Source of the DNA: Parafilimonas sp.
GTDB lineage: Bacteria > Bacteroidota > Bacteroidia > Chitinophagales > Chitinophagaceae
Length of the DNA: 6,103 nucleotides
Assembly (NCBI GenBank): GCA_023251275.1
Contig: JAHEZC010000177.1
Location: 1-6,103, forward strand
Reading direction: 5' to 3'
Both the position numbers and the translations under genes were made by a program. A model generated the notes under the pieces. It saw only the letters and a program-made list of their open reading frames with translations. It ran no database searches and had not been told where the DNA came from. How positions within the stretch are numbered: position 1 is the first letter of the stretch; each line of letters opens with the position of its first letter. Below are positions 1-6,103 of the stretch, piece by piece.

Positions 1-1070
1 TTTTGCTTCACCAATTCACATAAAGCGGCCTGAACAAATTCCTGGTTTCGCCCCCCTTTGCCATCGCTTTTAATTGTTACCGTTGTTTCTCCACCCATCA
101 AAAGGCACGCAGGCAACGGGCCACGATATTGGAGAATCTCCTGCACAAATTCTTTTGCTTTTTCATCTGCTTCTCCATGCAGATTATCATTAATGATAAA
201 CGGATAATAACCCAGTTCTTTTGCTTTATTCATTGCAGCATGCAGGGCAGTACGATTGTTGCCGATTATTTTGGAATGCGTTTTTTTAAATAGTTCATTT
301 CCGGGCTTTGGCGTATCAGCAATTTTTCCCATCAAACCATTTTGCAAATATTTAATGACAGGTGAAGGCAATTTATTTTCTAAATTATAATACTCAACAA
401 TTCTCTTTGCATCGGCAAAAGAAGAATTATCAGCCACTGTCAGGCCGCTGGCAATAATATCAGGATCATCTCCCGGCACATCACTTAATATGAGTGAAAC
501 AACAGTTGCATTATTTGTATATCTTATCAACTGACCGCCTTTCAATAGTGATAAATGTTTTCGGATAATGTTTATTTCATGAATGGTAGCTCCGCATTGC
601 AACAGCAATTGATTCGTTTGCTGAATATCCTTCAACAATAAGCCGGGAGGTGTATCTGTCAGTAATGCTGATGCGCCCCCACTTATAAGAATAATAACAA
701 GGTCATGCTCCGTAACATTTCTTAATAATTGTTTTAATTTTACTGATGCTTTTACACTATTCGAGTCGGGGAGGGGATGACCGGCTTCAATTGTTTTACA
801 AACTGATAGCTCTATGGCGTGATGATATTTTGTGATGACCAAACCATCAGTAATTTTTTTATCTAAAATTTTTTCAGCCTCTAAAGCCATAGCGGAAGCG
901 GCCTTACCCAAAGAAAGCAGGTAAATATTTCGATGGTTATCCAAACTGAATTCCTTACCACAAACATGAATCACATCTTTATCTGCCTGCAGGTATTGAG
1001 GAAGCAATTGCCCAGGTTTTACAGCTTCAACTCCCGCATTAAATATTTCTAACGCATCACTCCGGCTCAT
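1..1070 (-). CDS. Glycerate 2-kinase, DUF4147/MOFRL family (partial, C-terminus off window)
   Basis: Probably phosphorylates D-glycerate with ATP to 2-phosphoglycerate in the cytoplasm, feeding lower glycolysis. My translation of the minus strand gives 356 residues from the ATG at 1068-1070, still open at the window edge. Family hallmarks seen are: LGKAA with Lys56 (the position of the catalytic lysine in the Thermotoga enzyme), EAGHPLPD at 96-103, the phosphate-binding-like SGGASALL at 130-137, a RKHLSLLKGGQL segment at 170-181, LSDVPGDDPDIIASGLT at 195-211, and the MOFRL-type GGET with GKGGRNQE ending near 344, whose Arg341 matches a known active-site arginine. Members are usually about 420-450 residues, so roughly 70-90 C-terminal residues, including the usual GTDGxDGPT segment, should lie beyond base 1. 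The ATG is the first good start: the frame is open upstream only to a stop at 1134-1136, and no strong Shine-Dalgarno is visible, as is common in Bacteroidota. Homologues are often misnamed hydroxypyruvate reductase (TtuD); no reductase fold is present. It lies 97 bp downstream of the cyclase gene on the same strand. Confidence 0.93.
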   Translation of the reverse strand, partial: MSRSDALEIFNAGVEAVKPGQLLPQYLQADKDVIHVCGKEFSLDNHRNIYLLSLGKAASAMALEAEKILDKKITDGLVITKYHHAIELSVCKTIEAGHPLPDSNSVKASVKLKQLLRNVTEHDLVIILISGGASALLTDTPPGLLLKDIQQTNQLLLQCGATIHEINIIRKHLSLLKGGQLIRYTNNATVVSLILSDVPGDDPDIIASGLTVADNSSFADAKRIVEYYNLENKLPSPVIKYLQNGLMGKIADTPKPGNELFKKTHSKIIGNNRTALHAAMNKAKELGYYPFIINDNLHGEADEKAKEFVQEILQYRGPLPACLLMGGETTVTIKSDGKGGRNQEFVQAALCELVKQ

Positions 1071-1167
1071 GAATGTAAGAATACGATTAAGTTTGGTATG
1101 ACTAAATGAACTGATTAAAATCAGTTGCAGATTTTAATTTCAAATAAACTGACAGTTCCGGTAAGCT
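1071..1167. repeat. Spacer with overlapping inverted repeats upstream of the glycerate kinase gene
   Basis: This AT-rich spacer between the cyclase stop and the kinase start holds three inverted repeats. Dyad 1 is 1109-1126: 8-bp perfect arms (aactgatt / aatcagtt) around 2 bases. Dyad 2 is 1147-1157: aactg / cagtt around a single base. Both dyads have AACTG/CAGTT as outer half-sites, with centres about 35 bp apart. A third pairing, 1114-1122 with 1130-1138 (9 bp, 7-base loop), overlaps dyad 1, so the two hairpins could not form together. Neither is followed on the minus strand by a convincing T-tract, so I do not call a terminator. They could be operators for a dimeric regulator, weak RNA structures, or chance in AT-rich DNA. 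No clear Bacteroidota-type promoter (TTTG then TAnnTTTG) was found here. Confidence 0.45.
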
Positions 1168-3135
1168 TTAGTCATTATAAATTGATGGTTCTTCATGGAG
1201 TGAGACAGCCGGGACAATTTTCTCAGTCACAAAAAACATGTCAATTTCTCCTACATTCTTTGCATGTATTTTACCCCTGTGCGTACAGTGGTAGTCATTC
1301 TTAATATGCTCGTAAGTATCTGCTGAGATATTTACTTTTCCCGGAAGACCATTGCTTTCCATACGGCTGGCAATATTTACCGTGCTGCCCCAGATATCAT
1401 ACGCATACTTTTTCATTCCCACAACGCCTGCTACTACAGGTCCTACATGTATGCCGATTCTTATATCCCACACATCAAATCCCTGTTCGGTTCTGGCTTT
1501 ATTATATTGTTCAATAAAGCTTAGCATTTCAAGACTTGCCTTAACCATGTTGAGCACATGGCCTTCATGATAAGTAGGAATGCCGCCGGCACACATATAT
1601 GAATCGCCAATGGTTTTTATTTTTTCAAGATTGTTATCTTCCGTAATCTTATCAAATGCTACGAAGCAGGTATTTAATTCATGCACCACTTCTGCAGGCG
1701 TCATCCTGTCTGCGAGTGCTGTAAAGCCTTTGAAGTCTGTAAATAAAACCGATACGGATTCATAGTTACGCGGAGTTGCATGTCCAGTGACCTGGAGTTC
1801 TGTTGCTACTTCAGACGGAAGAATATTCAGCAATAAATTTTCAATTTCCACTTTCTGACGATCAAGTATTTTATTGGTCTTTACTTTTGTCCTGTAGTTT
1901 CTATAAATAATGATAGCGAGCATGAAAGCCATTGCTAATCCAATGATCAATGCATTTCTAGCAAATTTTTCTTTTTGTAATTCAAGATCGGTAAGCTGCT
2001 TGTCTTTTGTAAGCAAGGTGATCTGCCCTTCTTTCTTCTGAAGGTCAAAATCAAATTGCAACTTGGCAAGTTTTTTATCTTTTTCATTATTATACAAAGT
2101 ATCCTTATAGGCAGAATATTTTACTTCATACGCATGCGCATTTTCATAATCATTTATTTTGGCATAAGATGCTGCCATTGCGCTGTCAACAGTCATCAGT
2201 TCCAGGGGAGCATTAATTTCCAATGCTATCGTTTCTGCCTGTTTTAAGTAATCCAAAGCCGTTTCATAATTGTTAAGCTCCATATAAGCTTTTCCAAGCC
2301 ATTGCAGGGATTGCACTATATCAAGCTTTCCGTCTAATTTTTTTGCGATATCATAAGCACGCCGGTGAGACTGCAGGGCAAGATCATATTTTTTTTGTCT
2401 TAAATAAACTTTGCCGATCGCATTATATGAACCGGGACTATTTTCAGAATTACCAAAAGCATCAAGTGATTTTTTTAAATACTTTAATGCCAGTGAATCA
2501 TTTTTTTTGGTAAAATAAATTTCGCCGATGTTTACTGAAATTGTTCCTATAGCATCATTATCTTTCAGCGCCTCAGCAATAGGCAGTGCCTTAAAATCAT
2601 AAACCAGAGCAAGGTCCAATGTAGAATCATTGCGGGAATAGATGGCGCCAATATTGGCTGTTGGTGTAACTATCCTTAGCTTATCTCCTGTTTTTTCTGC
2701 GACGTCAAGGGATTTTAAAAAATATTCCAATGCTTTTACATTATCCCCCTGGTTCATATAGATAGCGCCTATATTGTTTTGAATATTGGAAATTCCATTC
2801 AGGTCATTTATTGATTGAAATGCTGACAATGATTTTTGATAAGAGTCCAACGCGTCAACATAATTGCCCTGGTAGTAATTTGCTATCCCGATGTTTTTCA
2901 AAGCCAAAGCTTCGCCTTTTTTGAAATTAATTTTTTTTGCAACTTCCAGCGCCTGCAGGCTGTACACAATAGCCGAGTCGGGATTGGTACCGAAGTTATC
3001 CCTGCTTAACGACAATAATGAATTTACCACATCGGTATCAGCGCCGGCAGTGTCAGCGCTGTTTTTGCTTTGTGAAAAGACCAAAAAAGAGTTGCCTGTT
3101 AAGAAAATAAATAAAAATATTTTTATCAAATTCAT
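1168..3135 (-). CDS. TPR-receptor class III adenylate cyclase (membrane-anchored)
   Basis: Predicted to make cAMP from ATP in the cytoplasm in response to a periplasmic input. I chose the ATG at 3133-3135 (655 aa), preceded by an A/G-rich AGAAAAG. The frame opens 7 codons earlier, but only with a TTG, and the ATG puts a clean signal peptide (1-22, ending VFSQ) at the N-terminus. Eight TPR-like units span about 34-347, followed by a charged coiled-coil linker (about 350-392) and one membrane helix (about 394-411). A basic segment and signalling helix (412-440) precede the cyclase domain (about 455-645). Catalytic residues are all present: metal-binding Asp467 (FTDFKGFT) and Asp511 (TIGDSYM), adenine-selecting Lys507 (EKIKT) and Asp580 (YDIWG), transition-state Asn587 and Arg591 (TVNIASRM), and phosphate-binding Lys626. 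Guanylate cyclases have Glu and Cys at the 507 and 580 positions, so ATP is the likely substrate. The basic residues after the helix place the catalytic domain inside the cell. The layout copies the periplasmic-TPR histidine kinases common in Bacteroidota, with a cyclase as output. The input signal is unknown. Confidence 0.93.
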   Translation of the reverse strand: MNLIKIFLFIFLTGNSFLVFSQSKNSADTAGADTDVVNSLLSLSRDNFGTNPDSAIVYSLQALEVAKKINFKKGEALALKNIGIANYYQGNYVDALDSYQKSLSAFQSINDLNGISNIQNNIGAIYMNQGDNVKALEYFLKSLDVAEKTGDKLRIVTPTANIGAIYSRNDSTLDLALVYDFKALPIAEALKDNDAIGTISVNIGEIYFTKKNDSLALKYLKKSLDAFGNSENSPGSYNAIGKVYLRQKKYDLALQSHRRAYDIAKKLDGKLDIVQSLQWLGKAYMELNNYETALDYLKQAETIALEINAPLELMTVDSAMAASYAKINDYENAHAYEVKYSAYKDTLYNNEKDKKLAKLQFDFDLQKKEGQITLLTKDKQLTDLELQKEKFARNALIIGLAMAFMLAIIIYRNYRTKVKTNKILDRQKVEIENLLLNILPSEVATELQVTGHATPRNYESVSVLFTDFKGFTALADRMTPAEVVHELNTCFVAFDKITEDNNLEKIKTIGDSYMCAGGIPTYHEGHVLNMVKASLEMLSFIEQYNKARTEQGFDVWDIRIGIHVGPVVAGVVGMKKYAYDIWGSTVNIASRMESNGLPGKVNISADTYEHIKNDYHCTHRGKIHAKNVGEIDMFFVTEKIVPAVSLHEEPSIYND

Positions 3136-3199
3136 AAGCAAAGCTTTTCTGAACAAAAGATGTTAAAATGAATATGCTGCTTAATCTGTGTATGACAAA
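3136..3199. other. Leader of the cyclase gene
   Basis: About 64 bases between the terminator tail and the chosen cyclase ATG. Since the upstream gene is terminated, a cyclase promoter should lie here or within the hairpin region. A TTTG (minus strand, 3196-3199) followed about 21 bases later by TATTCATT (3167-3174) has roughly the spacing of a Bacteroidota -33/-7 pair, but the second element matches TAnnTTTG poorly. I regard it only as a candidate. An in-frame stop at 3163-3165 limits any longer cyclase start. Confidence 0.25.
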
Positions 3200-3253
3200 T
3201 TTAAAAATAATCTGTTGTGCGATTAACTTCGAATAATATCAATCGCACAACAG
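3200..3253 (-). terminator. Intrinsic terminator of the protease gene
   Basis: Two 13-base arms, 3212-3224 and 3241-3253, are perfect reverse complements (ctgttgtgcgatt / aatcgcacaacag) around a 16-base AT-rich loop. Read on the minus strand, the hairpin starts 13 bases after the protease stop codon and is followed at once by ATTATTTTTAAATTT, a suitable U-rich tail. On the plus strand the following bases are not T-rich, which supports a minus-strand terminator. It separates the protease transcript from the cyclase gene. The loop is longer than in most textbook terminators. Confidence 0.82.
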
Positions 3254-3266
3254 GCTGAAAATAATT

Positions 3267-6103
3267 TTAAAGTTTTATAAAAGATAATGTTGTTGTTTTT
3301 TTATCCTGCATTATTCTTATAAAATAAACGCCGCCGGATAACCTGGAAACATTTAATTCAGCAGACTGTTCCGATTTTATTACAACACTTACAGGCATCA
3401 CTCTTCCGTTTACATCAAAAACCATAATGCTTTGTTTATTCAACAACGGAATAGTGGAAGTTACCATTAACCTGGTGGTAGCCGGATTGGGATATACCTC
3501 TGTTTTAGATACTGTAATCTTACCGGAAGAACCTTCAACAGCGCTGAATGACTGAGCAGCATTATCTTCTCCGCATCTGCGTGAGAATGCCGATGCAATG
3601 GCTATATCAATGACTTTATGTCCTCTCACAGGTGTCTTTACTGTCCATATAAGAACTCTGCCATCAAAATATACATCAAAATCGGTAATGCCCGCAGGAA
3701 ATATTGATGGTGGAGTTCCATAGTACCTCCCTAACCCATGAAGAGAGTTATCCGGCCCTGCAGGTATATAACAGGAAGTTGAATTTCTATTCCTTGCCCT
3801 GAAATGTGCTACATATCCCAATCCGTGCGGGCCATTATTAATTTTTTCAACACACTTTAATGATATCCATATTCTGCTGCTGTGAGCAGAAGAATTGACA
3901 TTGAGCGCACCGTTGATGTAATTTTTTATATAATTTGAATCACCGTCAAAACTAAATGCCGAGGGTGTTATTGTATAAACGCCTGCTGCTCCTGAATATG
4001 CCGGTGATACTGTATAAACCGGCCCGGAAGCGGGTATATCGGCATCCTGGTATTGAAAGCCTTTTATCTCAGATGTGAAAACTGGCAATGCTCCGCCAAC
4101 GGCTATATTTTTTGTATCTGCTGTTATAGTCAATGGAGCTTTATTTATTATCAGTGTTCCTAATCCATACGTTAGTTCATAGTTTCCTGAAATGAATGCT
4201 CCCGGTATAATAGCATGAATTCCAGCTCCAATATCATTTGTGATCATATTCACAGACTGTGCAAAGATGGCGTTGTTTGCCGGAGCAGGCGCATCGGTCA
4301 GACTTATTACTACCGCAACATTACTGTTGCTTGTGTTATCCGATGTAGCGCTGTTGAGTATTGTTGGATCTCCATTAACCAATGCGCGGCTTGTGGCCCC
4401 CTGGCCATTTACAAGTACGCTTGCAGTGCCATTAATTAATGGCCCGGTATTAACCAAAGCACGGCTTGTAGCTCCTTTGCCATTTACCAAAGGAGAAGAT
4501 GCAGGGTCATCTAAGTAATTAAACATGGAGTTAATGTCAACATCCACAATATAGGTTGTTTGAGTACTGCCGGATGCATTGTTTACCAAAGCCCTTGATG
4601 TTGCTCCGCTGCCGCTGCTCATCATGATGCTCAGATTCATAAGGTCACCATTTACAAGTGCCCTGCTCGTGGCTCCTTTACCACTTACTACTGCCAATAT
4701 TGAATCTGGAATAGATTCGCTGTAAATTACCTGGATTGAATTGCTGAGACTGTCGCGATTTTGCAGGTCAGCAGATGGATCTAACAGGTAATTATAATGT
4801 ATGCCATGTATCTTTTCACCATAAGTTAATATAGTATCTCTTGGCGTTATCTTAAGAGGCAATTTGCTTATAGTTAATAACCCATCTTCAAATTCATAAC
4901 TGTATTTTTCCAAAAGTGTGGCATCATCAGGGTCGGATGGATCTAACGGGTTAACGATGCGAATAAAATAATTTGCTACGTTACTTGAATTGGTTGCAGG
5001 CGTAGTAAATGCCAAATTATCTAATTTAAGATCTGCAGGAGTTAAAGCTGTACTTTCTATCGGAACTCCATCCACCGTAATTGAAGCCATAAACGAAGGC
5101 AGTTTCTCTCCGTACTTTTTTGTTTTGTTATCGGCTGTAACCACTACATGTTTTGTTTTGGGAAAGAAAAATACACTGTCTGAAAATCCTCCGTCAATAC
5201 TATCGGTTTTATTTGCCTCTGGAATTATGGAAGGGTTAAACAATTGAAGAGGCGGGTTATCATTAAACGGCTGGATTTCAGCAGTGACAGTTTCATTGTC
5301 AACGAAGTTTGTTGCAATTGCTTCTCCGCGCAGATAAACTTCTGTCCCGGGATTTAATCCCTTTCCTTTAACTGTAACTGTAAAAGGCTCTGTTACAGGT
5401 CTTGTTACCGGATTCGCCGTGACCAATGAATCTATTTGAGGAATAGGATTGGCGAAAGTTTGCATTGCGGCAAAAGGTTGTATAAACCCGTATCCTGATA
5501 CCGGGTCATAGCCGGGAGCATCCATGTCTATTGCAGTAGATTGCAAAAGAGTTCTCAGGTCAGCCGGAGTGATTGTTTCTCCTAAATATTTCTTTTTCCC
5601 TTCAATCAAAAGAGCAGCCGCCGCCGCAGCATGCGGAGCAGCAGCGGAAGTACCAAAGAAATTGGGGAAATCATCATCATCTATGTTTACATTGTTGAAG
5701 TTAACAGTCGTATTTACTCCATTAGGCGCCGTTATATCCGGTTTGTTCCTTGCTATTCCATCTACTTCGTCGCCACCAACAGAAGAGAAAGAAGCAATGG
5801 TTGGAACGCTTAGGCCATAAGGAGGTGTATTGGTGTAAAGAACTGCCCCCACGGCAATTGCACCCGCAGAATTGGCCTGTCCTACTAAGGTGGATGATCC
5901 TGCATAACCGTTGATGGTAAGATTTCCGCGGAAGACGATATATTTGAATTTCACATCGGGCCCAGATGCCTTGCCAATGATTAAATTAGCAGTGGTAGCA
6001 GCAGTTACTGTAAAAGGTAAAACTTCAAGCGGGTCATTCCCTATGTTCCTCCTGTTGAAACCAAAAAGCGTAGCCCCAAGGTCGTCGGTTAAAAATATAT
6101 CGA
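3267..6103 (-). CDS. Secreted S8 (subtilisin-like) protease with MBG domains and T9SS sorting signal (partial, N-terminus off window)
   Basis: A large surface or secreted serine endopeptidase, exported by the Sec pathway and then the type IX system. The frame is open to the window edge, so the true start is upstream; an in-window GTG at 5952-5954 is only internal. Of 944 visible residues (numbered from the first full codon at 6099-6101): 1-60 are a jelly-roll-like insert within the S8 fold; GAIAVGAV at 80-87 and KPDITAP at 120-126 are S8 landmarks; FGTSAAAPH at 149-157 carries the nucleophile Ser152. The catalytic Asp and His are not visible. Then come an IPT/TIG-like domain (about 215-277), MBG-like 1 (315-413), MBG-like 2 (414-653, interrupted by a repeat-bearing insert at about 474-596), MBG-like 3 (654-736), and a beta module with FDG and W motifs and several cysteines (743-845). 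A T9SS type A sorting domain (866-944) begins EVYPNP and ends with the usual GGVYFIRI and a short basic-hydrophobic tail. The stop is TAA at 3267-3269. The target substrate cannot be told from the sequence. Activity is likely but unproven, because two of the three catalytic residues lie off the window. Confidence 0.9.
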   Translation of the reverse strand, partial: DIFLTDDLGATLFGFNRRNIGNDPLEVLPFTVTAATTANLIIGKASGPDVKFKYIVFRGNLTINGYAGSSTLVGQANSAGAIAVGAVLYTNTPPYGLSVPTIASFSSVGGDEVDGIARNKPDITAPNGVNTTVNFNNVNIDDDDFPNFFGTSAAAPHAAAAAALLIEGKKKYLGETITPADLRTLLQSTAIDMDAPGYDPVSGYGFIQPFAAMQTFANPIPQIDSLVTANPVTRPVTEPFTVTVKGKGLNPGTEVYLRGEAIATNFVDNETVTAEIQPFNDNPPLQLFNPSIIPEANKTDSIDGGFSDSVFFFPKTKHVVVTADNKTKKYGEKLPSFMASITVDGVPIESTALTPADLKLDNLAFTTPATNSSNVANYFIRIVNPLDPSDPDDATLLEKYSYEFEDGLLTISKLPLKITPRDTILTYGEKIHGIHYNYLLDPSADLQNRDSLSNSIQVIYSESIPDSILAVVSGKGATSRALVNGDLMNLSIMMSSGSGATSRALVNNASGSTQTTYIVDVDINSMFNYLDDPASSPLVNGKGATSRALVNTGPLINGTASVLVNGQGATSRALVNGDPTILNSATSDNTSNSNVAVVISLTDAPAPANNAIFAQSVNMITNDIGAGIHAIIPGAFISGNYELTYGLGTLIINKAPLTITADTKNIAVGGALPVFTSEIKGFQYQDADIPASGPVYTVSPAYSGAAGVYTITPSAFSFDGDSNYIKNYINGALNVNSSAHSSRIWISLKCVEKINNGPHGLGYVAHFRARNRNSTSCYIPAGPDNSLHGLGRYYGTPPSIFPAGITDFDVYFDGRVLIWTVKTPVRGHKVIDIAIASAFSRRCGEDNAAQSFSAVEGSSGKITVSKTEVYPNPATTRLMVTSTIPLLNKQSIMVFDVNGRVMPVSVVIKSEQSAELNVSRLSGGVYFIRIMQDKKTTTLSFIKL
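4314..4682 (-). repeat. MBG-domain insert with four GxGATSRALVN peptide repeats
   Basis: Within the protease gene four 12-residue units share the core GATSRALVN: 4647-4682 (GKGATSRALVNG), 4578-4613 (GSGATSRALVNN), 4446-4481 (GKGATSRALVNT) and 4371-4406 (GQGATSRALVNG). Their starts are 23, 44 and 25 residues apart, so this is a dispersed and not a strict tandem repeat. Copies 3 and 4 are also preceded by LVN, giving an LVN-GxGATSRA-LVN layout, and a looser PLING lies between them. The units use different codons for the same residues: Arg is AGG, AGG, CGT, CGC; Ser is AGC, TCA, AGC, AGC. The rest of the insert is rich in Ser, Asn, Asp and Thr. It sits between the first strands (LPLKITPRDTILTYGEKI) and last strands (NYELTYGLGTLIINK) of one MBG-like domain. 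Function unknown. Confidence 0.85.

Noticed and set aside
1..1070. Hydroxypyruvate reductase (TtuD) as the name for the partial gene
   Set aside because: This is an old label for the same family. The motifs (LGKAA, SGGASALL, GGRNQE) are those of glycerate 2-kinases, and no NAD-binding Rossmann motif was seen.
1071..1167. Rho-independent terminator after the cyclase gene
   Set aside because: The hairpins are AT-rich, one has only a 2-base centre, and the bases following on the minus strand (CATTTAGTCATACC) are not a T-tract.
1352..1765. Plus-strand open frames of about 60-70 codons
   Set aside because: They lie opposite the highly conserved cyclase catalytic domain, show no recognisable protein motif, and are best explained as antisense shadows.
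3136..3156. TTG start for the cyclase, seven codons upstream of the ATG
   Set aside because: It would add MFRKALL ahead of a normal signal peptide. The downstream ATG has an A/G-rich stretch upstream and gives a typical signal-peptide N-terminus.
4215..4518. Plus-strand open frames of 74 and 92 codons across the repeat region
   Set aside because: They are antisense to the protease insert, whose minus-strand frame shows clear peptide-level conservation between repeat copies. Their own translations show no comparable signal.
4371..4682. CRISPR-like or tandem DNA repeat array
   Set aside because: Spacing between copies is uneven (69, 132 and 75 bases), the DNA of the copies differs at many synonymous sites, and all copies are in frame within one coding sequence.
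5952..5954. GTG as the start of the protease gene
   Set aside because: The same frame stays open for 49 further codons to the window edge with protease-family sequence, and a start here would leave out most of the S8 domain.

Overview
All gene content lies on the minus strand. The window suggests a member of the Bacteroidota, probably close to Chitinophagaceae. This is inferred from three things: a C-terminal type IX secretion (T9SS) sorting domain, MBG-type repeat domains in a surface protease, and a periplasmic-TPR receptor fused to a signalling domain. No rRNA, tRNA, CRISPR array or transposase gene was seen.

In transcription order, from high to low coordinates: (1) 6103 to 3267 is the 3' part of a long gene for a secreted subtilisin-like (S8) protease. 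Its beginning, including the signal peptide and the catalytic Asp and His, lies off the window. The visible 944 residues hold the Ser motif of the protease, an IPT/TIG-like domain, three MBG-like domains, a Cys-containing beta module and the T9SS signal. The middle MBG domain is interrupted by about 120 residues carrying four copies of the peptide motif G-x-G-A-T-S-R-A-L-V-N. (2) 3266 to 3136 is a spacer with a 13-bp perfect hairpin and T-rich tail, a good intrinsic terminator for the protease gene. (3) 3135 to 1168 encodes a class III nucleotide cyclase with a signal peptide, about eight periplasmic TPRs, one membrane segment and a cytoplasmic catalytic domain. All expected catalytic residues are present, including the Lys/Asp pair typical of adenylate cyclases. 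(4) 1167 to 1071 is a spacer with several short, mutually overlapping inverted repeats. (5) 1070 to 1 is the 5' part of a glycerate 2-kinase gene (DUF4147/MOFRL family), cut by the window edge.

The protease is probably its own transcription unit, ended by the terminator. The cyclase and the glycerate kinase are co-directional, 97 bp apart, and could be co-transcribed, but nothing in the sequence links cAMP signalling to glycerate metabolism. The most unusual feature is the repeated GATSRALVN motif. Its copies are nearly identical as protein but differ widely at synonymous codon positions, so the peptide itself appears to be conserved.
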